Positions 8,671-17,676 of a stretch of DNA of 64,000 bases are shown piece by piece. Every line of letters starts with the position of its first letter. The first letter of the stretch is position 1. Both the position numbers and the translations under genes were made by a program. The stretch is from Brachybacterium faecium DSM 4810 (GTDB lineage Bacteria; Actinomycetota; Actinomycetes; Actinomycetales; Dermabacteraceae). Under the pieces are notes generated by a model that saw nothing but the letters and a program-made list of their open reading frames with translations, was not told the origin of the DNA and did not search any database. The stretch lies in NCBI GenBank assembly GCA_000023405.1, contig CP001643.1:3038001-3102000 (forward strand), in the 5' to 3' direction.

Positions 8671-10859
8671 CGGTCCTCCTCTCGCTCGTCGTCGGCCGTG
8701 GGAGCGGCAGGGTCCTCGGGGGCGTCGTGGGCGTCGTGGGCGCGGGTCCCCTCGCGGTCCCGGGGCGCGCCCTCGTCCATGCAGGTCTCGTCGTCCACGT
8801 GGGTGTCGTCCTCGTGGCGGTAGCGGCTGCTGCCGTGGCGCTGCCGGGCGTCGGCCACGGCGCGGGCCCGCTGCTCGGGGACGGCGACCGACGGGTCGGG
8901 CCCGTCGCTCGGCTGCGGCTTCGAGGCCTCGAGCAGGCTGTGGCTGATCGCGGCCTCGTCGTAGGCGTCGACGAGCCCGCGATAGCCGGCGCTGCGGCTG
9001 CGCAGCTCCTCATGGGTGCCGGCGTCCGAGACCCGGCCGTGGTCGAGGAAGACGACCTGGTCGGCGAGGGAGATGGTGGACTTGCGGTAGGCGATCAGCA
9101 GCAGCGTGGACTCGGTCATCTCGCGGCGGATGCCGTCGAGGATCGCCAGCTCGACGCTGGGGTCGCAGGCGCTGGTCGCGTCGTCGAGGATCAGCAGGCG
9201 GGGCCGACGGGCGAGCGCCCGGGCCAGGGCGATCCGCTGACGCTGCCCGCCGGAGAGCGAGCCGCCCCGCTCCCCCAGCTCGGTGTCGAGCCCCTGGGGC
9301 AGCGCGTCGACGAAGGCCTCGGCCTGCGCGACCCGCAGCGCCCAGCGCACCGTCGCCTCGTCGATGTCGTCGCCGAGGGTGACGTTCCAGCGCACCGTCT
9401 CGTCGAAGACGAAGGCCTGCTGCAGCACCAGGGCGACGTCCGCGCTGAGCGCGTCGGCCGTGAGGGAGCGCAGGTCCGCGCCGTCGAGCCGGATCGCGCC
9501 GGAGGTGGGGTGGACCAGGCCCGCGGTGAGCAGGGCGAGGGTGGACTTGCCGGAGCCGGTCGCGCCGACGACGGCGAGCACGCGGGTGCCGGCGTCCGGG
9601 TCGGCGCGCAGGCTCACCTCGTGCAGCGCGGTGGAGGTGCGCACGTGGTCGTCGACGTCCTGGCCGCGGCCCAGGATCACCTCGGCCGGGTCGTCGCGGT
9701 ACTCGAAGGTGACGGACTCGAGCTCGAGCGCGCCGGGCCCCTCGGGCAGCGGGTCGGGGCCGTAGGTGCGCTCCTCGACGACGTCGAGGATCTGCTGGAC
9801 GCGGCCGCCGCCGACGACGGTGCGGGAGAGGTCGCCGAGCACCCAGCCGAAGGAGCGGATCGGCAGGGACATCAGCGTGAACAGGTAGGCGACCTCGACC
9901 AGCTGGCCGGTGGTGAGGTGGCCGTCGCCGATCCGCCACGCGCCGAGCACCGCCACGGCGAGGATGCCGAGGTTGGGCAGCGCGTCGATCAGCGGGTCGA
10001 ACCAGCCGCGCACGTAGCCGAAGCGGATGCCCGCCTCGCGCAGGTCGTCGGCGGCGCGGTCGAAGCGCTGCTCCTCGACGTCCTCGCGGCCCAGCGACTT
10101 GACCACGTTGGCGCCGTCGAAGGACTCGTGGGCGATCTCGGCGACCTCGGCGCGCAGCTGCTGGGAGCGTGTGGCGATGGGGGTGGCGAACCGCTGCAGC
10201 AGCACGTTGAGGATGATCAGCAGCACGATCAGCGCGAGCATGACCAGCAGGATCACCGGGTCGATGCGGGCCACCACGAAGGTCGCGTAGATCAGCATCG
10301 CGATGGTGGACAGCGCGAAGGGGAACGGCGCCATCGCGAAGAAGGTCGCCTCGACGTCGGAGTAGACCGAGCTGAGCAGGGTGCCGGTGGACTGGCGGCG
10401 GTGCCACAGCAGCGGCACCTTCGCGTACACGGCCACGAGGCGCTCGCGGTAGAGCCCGAAGAGCTCGAACTGCGCGGCGGCGGCGAAGACGCGGCGGGCC
10501 ATGACGGTCACGGCGCGGGCCACGGCGATGCCGAGGATCGCCAGGCCGCCGGCGGCGATCAGCCCCAGCTCCGGGGAGCCGTCCCGGAAGGAGGGGACGA
10601 CGACGTCCTCGGTGACGCGGCCGACGATCGCGGAGGTCGCGATCTGCAGCAGCCCGAAGGCGGTGGCGCCGACGAGCGCGAGCAGGAACCAGCGCTTCTG
10701 CTCCCAGGAGCCGATGAGCAGGCGCTTCAGCCCGGGGATCAGCACGGCGGGGTGCTGGGAGCCGCTCAGGGGCCGGACGGCCGAGGGGCGGGAGGGGTCG
10801 CGCTCCGGGCGGGCGGAGTCGGACCGGGCGGGACGGGAGGTGGTGGCGAGGGGGTTCAT
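8667..10859 (-). CDS. ABC exporter half-transporter, degenerate-site subunit, long C-terminal tail
   Basis: 730 residues. Six membrane helices, then the ATPase with Walker A GATGSGKST, signature LSGGQ and Walker B LLILDDATSACD, where Asp replaces the catalytic Glu. The H-loop position reads IAYRKS: the switch histidine is replaced by tyrosine/arginine context, again as in degenerate subunits. A charged tail of about 110 residues follows the ATPase, rich in Asp/Glu/His and probably disordered. A roughly 15-residue insert (GRGQDVDDHVRTSTA) lies before Walker A. ATG 10859 overlaps the DUF456 stop by 4 bases. Confidence 0.92.
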   Translation of the reverse strand: MNPLATTSRPARSDSARPERDPSRPSAVRPLSGSQHPAVLIPGLKRLLIGSWEQKRWFLLALVGATAFGLLQIATSAIVGRVTEDVVVPSFRDGSPELGLIAAGGLAILGIAVARAVTVMARRVFAAAAQFELFGLYRERLVAVYAKVPLLWHRRQSTGTLLSSVYSDVEATFFAMAPFPFALSTIAMLIYATFVVARIDPVILLVMLALIVLLIILNVLLQRFATPIATRSQQLRAEVAEIAHESFDGANVVKSLGREDVEEQRFDRAADDLREAGIRFGYVRGWFDPLIDALPNLGILAVAVLGAWRIGDGHLTTGQLVEVAYLFTLMSLPIRSFGWVLGDLSRTVVGGGRVQQILDVVEERTYGPDPLPEGPGALELESVTFEYRDDPAEVILGRGQDVDDHVRTSTALHEVSLRADPDAGTRVLAVVGATGSGKSTLALLTAGLVHPTSGAIRLDGADLRSLTADALSADVALVLQQAFVFDETVRWNVTLGDDIDEATVRWALRVAQAEAFVDALPQGLDTELGERGGSLSGGQRQRIALARALARRPRLLILDDATSACDPSVELAILDGIRREMTESTLLLIAYRKSTISLADQVVFLDHGRVSDAGTHEELRSRSAGYRGLVDAYDEAAISHSLLEASKPQPSDGPDPSVAVPEQRARAVADARQRHGSSRYRHEDDTHVDDETCMDEGAPRDREGTRAHDAHDAPEDPAAPTADDEREEDR

Positions 10860-11368
10860 GCGGTGACGAAGTGGACGACGACGGCGAGGGCGAAGGTGAT
10901 GGTGGAGAGCATGGCGAGGGAGAACTCGATGAGGATGCCCGTGCCGAGCGCCTTGATGGCGACGACGGCCGAGCTGACCCCGCGCCGCCAGTCCTGCAGG
11001 CGCAGGGACTCGGCGATGTACAGGCCCAGCAGGAACCCGATCGGCAGGCCGAGGAACGGGATGACGAAGAAGCCGACGATGCCGGAGGCGATCGCGACGT
11101 AGACCGGCCACATCGGCACCTCGGCCGCGTGGAGGCGGCGCCCGGTGAGCACGTAGCTGGTGCCCATCCCGATCGCGCCGAACACGAGCACGAGGCCGAA
11201 GGCGGTCCAGGCGGGCCAGCCGCCCACCACGATCGCCCAGACCAGCGTGGCCAGGACGAGGGTGATGGTGCCGGGCAGCACGGGCACGATGATGCCCGTC
11301 AGGCCCACGACGTAGGCGAGGCCGGCCAGGACCGTCACGATGATCTGGACGGTCAGGCTGTCGACCAT
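10856..11368 (-). CDS. DUF456 family membrane protein
   Basis: 170 residues, almost entirely hydrophobic with about five membrane segments and the glycine-rich GLTGIIVPVLPG and GFFVIPFLGLPIGFLLGLYIAE motifs that define DUF456. Function unknown. Start ATG 11368 has a strong GGAGGAGA site 5-6 nt upstream on its strand. It is the first gene of the operon DUF456 - ABC - ABC; all junctions overlap by 4 bases, suggesting a membrane partner or simple co-expression. Confidence 0.85.
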   Translation of the reverse strand: MVDSLTVQIIVTVLAGLAYVVGLTGIIVPVLPGTITLVLATLVWAIVVGGWPAWTAFGLVLVFGAIGMGTSYVLTGRRLHAAEVPMWPVYVAIASGIVGFFVIPFLGLPIGFLLGLYIAESLRLQDWRRGVSSAVVAIKALGTGILIEFSLAMLSTITFALAVVVHFVTA

Positions 11369-11564
11369 GGGATGTCTCCTCCAGGAGGGGGAAGGGGGGG
11401 CTGGTCTCGCGGCGCCCGGCCCGCCGACGTGATCGTTCACGGTTGCGGGACACGGCGCCGATGTCGGCCCCGCTGCGGGCACCGTCCATCCTATCGGCGC
11501 GGGCGCGGGAAGGGGCGGTCCGGGCTCATCCCGGGCTCGGGCGGCATCGTTCAGCGGCTCGTCG

Positions 11565-11570
11565 TAGCGT
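11565..11570 (+). promoter_or_regulatory. -10 box TAGCGT, leaderless promoter
   Basis: TAGCGT, then 7 nt, then GTG 11578 of the VanZ-like gene. Confidence 0.6.
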
Positions 11571-11577
11571 TCCGGGT

Positions 11578-12273
11578 GTGAACGAGCTGCTGCGGCTGGC
11601 CCTGGTGGGCATCGCGGGCGGGCTCGGCGTGTTCGCCGTGCTCCTGCTGCCCGCGATGTGGCTGCAGCGACGCCGTTTCGGGGCGGTGCGCCCGCCGCGG
11701 CTGCTGGGGGTGGCCGCGATCAGCGTGTACACGATGACGCTCGCGGGGCTGACGATCGCCCCCGCCTACGACGTGGCGGTGACCTGCCGCTCCCGGGTGG
11801 GCGGGGTGGCGCGCCTGGATCCCTTCCACAGCGCCGCCGAGCTGCTGGCCCTGCAGCGCGGCGGGGCGGGCTGGTGGGAGATGGCCACCAGCTTCCCGGT
11901 GCTGCAGGTGCTCATGAACATGGCGCTGTTCGTGCCGCTGGGGATGATCCTGCGCGGGGTGTTCCGGCTGGATGCGACCGCGTCGGTGGCGACGGGGATG
12001 CTGCTCTCGGCGCTGATCGAGGTCACCCAGTACACGGGCGCGTTCGGGCTGTACCCGTGCGGGGTGCGGATCGCGGACATCGAGGACCTCGTCGCGAACA
12101 CGCTCGGCGGGTGGGCGGGGGTGCTGTGCGCGCCGCTCGCGACCCGGCTCGGGGTGCCGCTGTTCGTGCACGAGCAGCCCCTGGACCGTGCCGCTGAGTC
12201 TCGTGATGCCCCTGAGCCTCGTGACGCCCCTGATGCCGCGGACGACGCCGACGACGCCGACGACGCTCCGTGA
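11578..12273 (+). CDS. VanZ-like family membrane protein
   Basis: 231 residues with about five membrane helices. The VanZ-family features are LMNMALFVPLGMIL, the SALIEVTQ motif and RIADIEDLVANTLGGWAG near the C-terminus. VanZ homologues are common in actinobacteria without any glycopeptide resistance locus; none is present here, so a general envelope role is more likely. GTG 11578 is set by the -10 box 7 nt upstream. The tail (RDAPEPRDAPDAADDADDADDAP) is a low-complexity acidic repeat. Confidence 0.8.
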   Translation: MNELLRLALVGIAGGLGVFAVLLLPAMWLQRRRFGAVRPPRLLGVAAISVYTMTLAGLTIAPAYDVAVTCRSRVGGVARLDPFHSAAELLALQRGGAGWWEMATSFPVLQVLMNMALFVPLGMILRGVFRLDATASVATGMLLSALIEVTQYTGAFGLYPCGVRIADIEDLVANTLGGWAGVLCAPLATRLGVPLFVHEQPLDRAAESRDAPEPRDAPDAADDADDADDAP

Positions 12274-12294
12274 GGGACCGGCCGCGCCGGGCCG

Positions 12295-13275
12295 TCAGGG
12301 CAGGCGCACCACCTGGCCGGCCCATGAGAACCCGCCGCCGAAGCCGACCAGCAGCGCGGTCGCCCCGGACGGGATCCTCCCCGCCTCCCGCATCCGAGAG
12401 ATGGCCAGCGGGATGGTCGCGGCGGAGGTGTTGCCGGAGGTGATGATGTCGTCGGCGACGATCGCGTCCTCGCGCAGCCCGAGGGAGGCGGCGAGCGGCT
12501 CGATCATCCGCAGGTTCGCCTGGTGGGGCACGAACACGTCGATGTCCTCCATGGTCAGGCCCGCGGCCTCGACGATCTGCCGGGAGATCGTCGGCGCCTC
12601 GCGCAGCGCCCAGCCGAGCACCTGCCGTCCCTGCTGGGAGAAGTACGGGCCCTCGCCGTCGATGGTGACGGCGTCGGCGAGGTCGGGGACGGTGCCCCAC
12701 ACCACCGGGGAGATGGTGGGCGTCTCGCTCGGCACCAGCACCATCGCGCCGGCGCCGTCGGCGGTGAGGATGCAGGTGGTGCGGTCGGTGTAGTCGGTGA
12801 CGGCGGAGAGCTTCTCCGCACCGATCACGAGCGTCGCGGTGGAGGTGCCGGTGCGCAGCGACATGTCGGCCACGGCCAGCGCATGCTCGAAGCCGGAGCA
12901 GGCGGCGCCCACGTCGAAGGCGGCGGGGCCGGACAGGCCCAGCAGCTGCGCGACCCGCCCGGCGGCGCTCGGGGAGCGCTCGTGGTTGGAGCAGGTCGCG
13001 ACGATCACCTGCGTGATCTCGGAGGGCTCGAGGCCGGCGTCGGCGAGGGCCGCACGGCCCGCGAGCGCGGCGAGATCGGCGACGTCCTGCTCCTCGGCGG
13101 CGATGCGGCGGGATTCGATGCCGGTGCGCTGGCGGATCCACTCGTCGCTGGTCTCGACCAGCTGCTCGAGGTCGTGGTTGGTCATGACCTTCTCGGGGCG
13201 GTGGTGCCCGGTCCCGATGATCCGGGAGCCCTGCGCGAGGGCGTGCGAGGCGAGCGGACGGGACGAGGCGGTCAT
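12295..13275 (-). CDS. fabH: Beta-ketoacyl-ACP synthase III family (FabH-like)
   Basis: 326 residues, full FabH length. Condenses acyl-CoA with malonyl-ACP to start fatty acid synthesis. The Cys-His-Asn triad is present: C126 (GAACSGFEHA), H251 (VPHQANLRM) and N282 (SGNTSAATIP). The C-terminal GFGGGFSWAG is also typical. Start ATG 13275 has AGGAG 8 nt upstream and a TAGGAT -10 box further up. It stands alone, not in a fab cluster, so it could be a second copy or a branched-chain starter enzyme. Confidence 0.88.
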   Translation of the reverse strand: MTASSRPLASHALAQGSRIIGTGHHRPEKVMTNHDLEQLVETSDEWIRQRTGIESRRIAAEEQDVADLAALAGRAALADAGLEPSEITQVIVATCSNHERSPSAAGRVAQLLGLSGPAAFDVGAACSGFEHALAVADMSLRTGTSTATLVIGAEKLSAVTDYTDRTTCILTADGAGAMVLVPSETPTISPVVWGTVPDLADAVTIDGEGPYFSQQGRQVLGWALREAPTISRQIVEAAGLTMEDIDVFVPHQANLRMIEPLAASLGLREDAIVADDIITSGNTSAATIPLAISRMREAGRIPSGATALLVGFGGGFSWAGQVVRLP

Positions 13276-13313
13276 GCGGTGCTCCTGACGTGGGGTGATC
13301 CCGCGATCCTAGG

Positions 13314-16300
13314 TCAGGCGGTGACGCTCAGGCTGGATCGGGAATAGGCGCCGCGCCGCACATGGATCTGCTCGGCGATCTGTGCCTTCATGTCGCCGAC
13401 GTGGCTGACGATCCCGATCACGCGGCCGCTCTCGGCCAGGCGCCCGATCTCGCGGACCACGGTCTCGAGGGTCTCGGGGTCCAGGGAGCCGAAGCCCTCG
13501 TCGATGAAGAGGGTCTCCATCTGCACTCCCCCGGCCTCGCCCATGACGATGTCGGCCAGGCCGAGCGCGAGGGCGAGGGAGACGAAGAAGGTCTCGCCGC
13601 CGGAGAGGGTCTCGGGCACCCGCACCTGGTCGGTGCGACGGTCCAGCACGAGCAGGTCCAGGCCCGTCTTGCGGGCGCCGCGGGCGCCGGTGTCGCGCAG
13701 CAGCTCGAGGTCGGAGCCGGAGAACAGGGCGAGGCGGGCGTTCGCGGCCTCGATCACCGCATCCAGGCGCCACATGAGCACGTAGGTGGACAGTTGCACG
13801 CGGTCCCCGTCGGCCGAACGCCCGGTGGCGAGGTCGGCGACGCGCACCGTCACCCCGGCGCTCTCGCTGACCGCGCGCACCTGGGCCGAGGCGGTCTCGA
13901 GCGCGGTGCGGGCGGCGGCGCTGCGCTCGGCGACCCCCTCCGCGCGGGCGGCGATCCCGGCGGCCTCCCGCGCCGCGGTCTGCGCACTGGTGAGCGCCTC
14001 GGTGGTGGCGAGGACCGCCGCCTGGGCCTGCTCGCGCGCCTCGTCGGTGGCGGTCGTGTCCTCGATGCCGTCCTCGGCGAGCCCGTCGGCGAGGCGGGAT
14101 TCGTCGACGGCGCGGGCCTGGAGGAGCTTCTGGACCCGGGTGCGCTCCTCGGCGGGCAGCACCGCGGCGCGGGCGGCGTCGGCGGTGACCAGGGCGCTGC
14201 TCGCGAGCGCCCGGTCCGCTTCGGCGGAGGCGTCGGCGGCGCGCTGCTCGGCGTCGGCGCGGCGGCGCAGCGCCTGGCACAGCGCGGTGGCGGCGCGGGC
14301 GCGGGCGCTGTGGGCGCGGCGACGGTCGGCGATCGAGCTGTCGTCCCCGCGGGCGGCGGCGACCTTGGCCCGGTCGGCCTCCAGGAGGCGTGCGGCCTCG
14401 TCGATCGCGGTGCGCTCGCGTTCGACGGCGAGGGCGGTCTCCTCCTTCGCGGCGGTGAGCTGCTGGGTGTGCTGATCGTGCGCGGTGATCTGCTCCTCGA
14501 GCGCCGCGACCTGCGTCTCGGCGGCGGCTGCGGCGTCGACGGCCTGCTTCGCCTGCGCGACGGCGGCGCGGGCGGAGTCCGGGGTGTGCTCGCCGGCCTC
14601 CTCCTGCAGCTGCTCGAGCTTCTGGCGGGCGAGGGCGTGGGCCTGTTCGGCGCGGGACTGGGCCTGCTCGGACCGCTGTCGCTGCGCTTCGGCGGCCTCG
14701 ACCTGTTCGGGGCTGACGGCGTCCTCGGCCGGATCGGCGGGGTGCGGGTGCTCGAGGGCGCCGCACACGGGGCAGGCGGTCTCGTCCTCGAGGTCGGCGG
14801 CGAGCTCGGCGGCGATCCCGGCGAAGCGTCGGCGGCGCAGCGCGGCCTCGGTCTCGGCGTGCTCGCGGGCGGTGCGCAGCGCGGCCTCGGCGGCGGCGCG
14901 GGCCGTCTCGACGGTCTTCTCCTGGGCGGTGGCCGCGGTCCTCGCCCGCTCGACCTCCTGGGCGGCGCGGTGCGCGGCCCGGGCGTCGCCGAGACCGGCG
15001 GCGGTGGCGCGGGCGCCGTCCCGCTGCTCGACGAGCGCGGCGCGCTGCGCGGGCCTCTCGCCGAGCTCCGCGGTCGCGGCCTCGAGGTTCTTCTGCTGCG
15101 TGGCGAGGGTGTCGCGGCGCGCGGCGAGCGTCGTCTCCCGCTCGGGCAGGCCGGCCTCGAGATCGACCAGCTCGCTGAGCGCGCCGGCCCGACCGGTCGC
15201 CTCCTCCGCGGCGGCGGTCAGCGCCTCCTCGGGGGCATCCTCCTCGAGCAGGTCCACGAGCTGGGGGTGTTCGGCCCGGGTGGTGGTGGCGAGGGCGGTG
15301 AGCGTCTCGATCGCCTCGGCGGCGGCCGATGCGGCGCTGTCGCGGCGGCGCAGCAGCTCGACGACGGGCCGCGCGGTCTCGTCCTGCTGCAGCGCGGTGC
15401 GGGACCGCTCGACGGCGGGCCGCTCCCGCTCGAGCCGGGCGGCGAGGGCGTCGAGCTCGCGGCGCCGGTCGATGCGGGTGCGGGTGCGGGTCGCGGCGTC
15501 GGCGGCGGCGCGGGCCTCCTGCTCGGTCGTCCCTGCCGCGGTGGCGGCGGTGCGGGCGTCGTCGGCGCGGGCGGCGACGGCGGCGAGGTGCTCTCCGGCC
15601 AGGGCGGCCAGGGCGTCCAGGCGCAGGGCGGTGGCGTGCTCCTGCAGCGTGGTGACCTGCTCGCCCTCGAGCGCGGTGGCTTCGGTGAAGCGGGCGAGCG
15701 CGGTGCCGAGGGTCTGCTGGGCGGCGTCGACCTCGCGCTTGGCCTGCTTGCGCATCTCCTCGAGCTGCTTCTCGACGCGGGCGTAGGTCTCGGTGCCGAA
15801 GACGCGCTGCAGCACGGCCTGCCGCTCCCCCGTGCCGGCGCGCAGGAAGCGGGCGAACTCGTTCTGCGGCAGCAGGACGGTCTGGGTGAACTGGTCGCGG
15901 CTCAGGCCCACGGCGCGCTGGATCTCGCGGCCCACCTCGTCGATGCGGGTGGCGATCGCCTCGACGCCGCTGCCGCCGCCGGCGGTGTCGGCGATGACCT
16001 CGTCGATCAGCTGCGGGGAGCCGATCCTCCACAGCACCGCCTTCGCGTGCTCCTTGGTGGTGCCGGTGCCGCGCATCTTGGGGCGCTGGAACTCGGGCTG
16101 GCGCCGCACCCGGTAGAGCCCGGAGGCGGTCTCGAACACGAGGTCGACCACGCTCGCCTCGGTGGGCGGGGCGAACTGGGAGCGGATCCTGTCCGCGCTG
16201 GTGGCGGTGCCGGCGACCTGCCCGTACAGGGCGTAGACGATCGCGTCGAGGATCGTGGACTTGCCGGAGCCGGTGGGGCCCTCGAGCAGGAACATCCCAC

Positions 16301-16382
16301 CCGCACCGAGGGCGGCGAAGTCGATGCTGACGGTGCCGGCGAAGGGGCCGATGCCGGTGAGGCGCAGGTGGTGCAGCTTCAT
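13314..16382 (-). CDS. sbcC: Exonuclease SbcC, SMC-like ATPase
   Basis: 1022 residues, the usual actinobacterial size. It works with SbcD (Mre11-Rad50 type) to cut hairpins and DNA ends. Walker A is GPTGSGKST (about residues 36-44). Long Ala/Arg/Glu coiled coils flank a zinc hook, CPVC, near residue 536. The signature LSGGETFFVSLAL and Walker B METLFIDEGFGSLD lie near the C-terminus. Its ATG overlaps the sbcD stop by 4 bases. Hairpin cleavage by this enzyme is relevant to the many long palindromes in the window. Confidence 0.95.
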   Translation of the reverse strand: MKLHHLRLTGIGPFAGTVSIDFAALGAGGMFLLEGPTGSGKSTILDAIVYALYGQVAGTATSADRIRSQFAPPTEASVVDLVFETASGLYRVRRQPEFQRPKMRGTGTTKEHAKAVLWRIGSPQLIDEVIADTAGGGSGVEAIATRIDEVGREIQRAVGLSRDQFTQTVLLPQNEFARFLRAGTGERQAVLQRVFGTETYARVEKQLEEMRKQAKREVDAAQQTLGTALARFTEATALEGEQVTTLQEHATALRLDALAALAGEHLAAVAARADDARTAATAAGTTEQEARAAADAATRTRTRIDRRRELDALAARLERERPAVERSRTALQQDETARPVVELLRRRDSAASAAAEAIETLTALATTTRAEHPQLVDLLEEDAPEEALTAAAEEATGRAGALSELVDLEAGLPERETTLAARRDTLATQQKNLEAATAELGERPAQRAALVEQRDGARATAAGLGDARAAHRAAQEVERARTAATAQEKTVETARAAAEAALRTAREHAETEAALRRRRFAGIAAELAADLEDETACPVCGALEHPHPADPAEDAVSPEQVEAAEAQRQRSEQAQSRAEQAHALARQKLEQLQEEAGEHTPDSARAAVAQAKQAVDAAAAAETQVAALEEQITAHDQHTQQLTAAKEETALAVERERTAIDEAARLLEADRAKVAAARGDDSSIADRRRAHSARARAATALCQALRRRADAEQRAADASAEADRALASSALVTADAARAAVLPAEERTRVQKLLQARAVDESRLADGLAEDGIEDTTATDEAREQAQAAVLATTEALTSAQTAAREAAGIAARAEGVAERSAAARTALETASAQVRAVSESAGVTVRVADLATGRSADGDRVQLSTYVLMWRLDAVIEAANARLALFSGSDLELLRDTGARGARKTGLDLLVLDRRTDQVRVPETLSGGETFFVSLALALGLADIVMGEAGGVQMETLFIDEGFGSLDPETLETVVREIGRLAESGRVIGIVSHVGDMKAQIAEQIHVRRGAYSRSSLSVTA

Positions 16383-17542
16383 GAGGCCTCCCGCTCCCGG
16401 CGGACGGCGCTGTAGGCGCGGTCCAGCACGTCGTGCTCCGCGGCGGTGGGGGCCGCGCCGGTGACGTGGGCGAGGAACTCGTCCATCACCTCCAGCGGGT
16501 TCTGCTCGCGCCGCACCACGGGGGTGCCCTCGCGGGCTTCCCGCCCCTCGGGCGCGTACTCGGTCAGCAGCAGGTGCGGGAACGCCTCGCGCAGCTGTTC
16601 CTGCAGGTGGGCGGGGCGGGCCGGGTCGGTGACGACGGCTTTCACCCAGTCCCCGGCGTGCCCGTCACGCTGTGCGAGGAGCTGCGCGAGCGTGCCGCGC
16701 AGCTCGGTGAGACGGCGCGGCACGGGTGTTTCGATCCGTCGGACCTCGACCTCGGTGCCCGGGGCGCCGAGCTCGACCATCAGCACGGACTTGCGGTGGT
16801 GGCGTTCGGAGAAGGAGAAGGCGAGCGGGGAGCCGGAGTACCAGGCGGGGGCGCCGACGGCGCGGCTGAGGTCCTGGCAGCCGTGGAGGTGGCCGAGGGC
16901 GAGGTAGTCGATGCCGCCGAGCACCCCGGCGGGCACCGAGTCGACGCCGCCGACGGAGAGGTCGCGCTCGGAGTCGCTGCCCTCGCCGCCGGTGACGAAG
17001 GTGTGGGCGAGCACGACGGTGCGGGCACCGGGGCGGTGCTCGGCACGTGCGCGCACCCGGTCCAGGGCGGCGCGGGTGACGGCCTCGTGGCTGCGGGCCA
17101 GGGGGGCCTCCCCCTCGGCGACCAGCTCGGTGCGGGCGCGGTCCGGTTCGAGGTAGGGCAGGCCGAAGAACAGCACCTCGCCGTGCTCGTCGGCGACGGT
17201 GACGGGGTGCTCGATGCCGGGGACGTCGGTGAGCAGGTGGACGCCGGAGCGCATCAGCGAGCGGCCGAAGCCGAGCCGCTCCGCGGAGTCGTGGTTGCCG
17301 GAGGTCAGCACCACGGTGGCGCCGGTGTCGGCCAGGCGCGCCAGGGCGCTGTCCAGCAGCGTCACGCTGGTCACGGCGGGGACGGCGCGGTCGTACACGT
17401 CTCCCGGGATGACCACGACGTCGACCTCCTCGGCGCGCACCAGCTCCACGAGCCAGTCGAGGAACGCGGCCTGGTGCTCGTGCAGGTCGACCTTGTGCAG
17501 GGTGCGCCCGAGGTGCCAGTCCGAGGTGTGCAGGATCTTCAT
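16379..17542 (-). CDS. sbcD: Exonuclease SbcD, Mre11-like nuclease
   Basis: 387 residues. Metallophosphoesterase motifs in order: HTSDWHLGRTLH, GDVYDRAVP, TSGNHDSAERLG, AHTFVTGG and LALGHLHG. Processes double-strand breaks and hairpins with SbcC. The start is ATG 17542, not upstream codons, because TAGGCT lies 7 nt upstream (leaderless) and the protein begins directly with MKILHTSDWH as in the family. First gene of sbcDC. Confidence 0.95.
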   Translation of the reverse strand: MKILHTSDWHLGRTLHKVDLHEHQAAFLDWLVELVRAEEVDVVVIPGDVYDRAVPAVTSVTLLDSALARLADTGATVVLTSGNHDSAERLGFGRSLMRSGVHLLTDVPGIEHPVTVADEHGEVLFFGLPYLEPDRARTELVAEGEAPLARSHEAVTRAALDRVRARAEHRPGARTVVLAHTFVTGGEGSDSERDLSVGGVDSVPAGVLGGIDYLALGHLHGCQDLSRAVGAPAWYSGSPLAFSFSERHHRKSVLMVELGAPGTEVEVRRIETPVPRRLTELRGTLAQLLAQRDGHAGDWVKAVVTDPARPAHLQEQLREAFPHLLLTEYAPEGREAREGTPVVRREQNPLEVMDEFLAHVTGAAPTAAEHDVLDRAYSAVRREREAS

Positions 17543-17549
17543 GGCCCCG

Positions 17550-17555
17550 AGCCTA
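17550..17555 (-). promoter_or_regulatory. -10 box TAGGCT, leaderless promoter of sbcDC
   Basis: On the minus strand TAGGCT is followed by 7 nt (cggggcc) and the sbcD ATG at 17542. Confidence 0.65.
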
Positions 17556-17676
17556 CGAGCGGTCCCCGACAGCCGGCTCCACTGTGCACAACGCACTGGT
17601 CGCGGGCATGCCGGTGCCCCGAGGCACACGCGGTGCTCGGGGACGGGCGGAGGCTCGGGCCTCGGGGCCGGGTGCC

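Noticed and set aside
11578..12273. VanZ gene as glycopeptide resistance
   Set aside because: No vanHAX or vanRS genes; VanZ-like proteins are widespread with general envelope roles.
13362..16415. Very long open frame on the + strand opposite sbcC, and similar ones opposite the nucleotidase (28340-32413) and thiE to FAD reductase genes (24290-28399)
   Set aside because: They are antisense by-products of high third-position GC; their products are Gly/Arg/His/Val-rich and show no motifs, while the other strand encodes clear enzymes.
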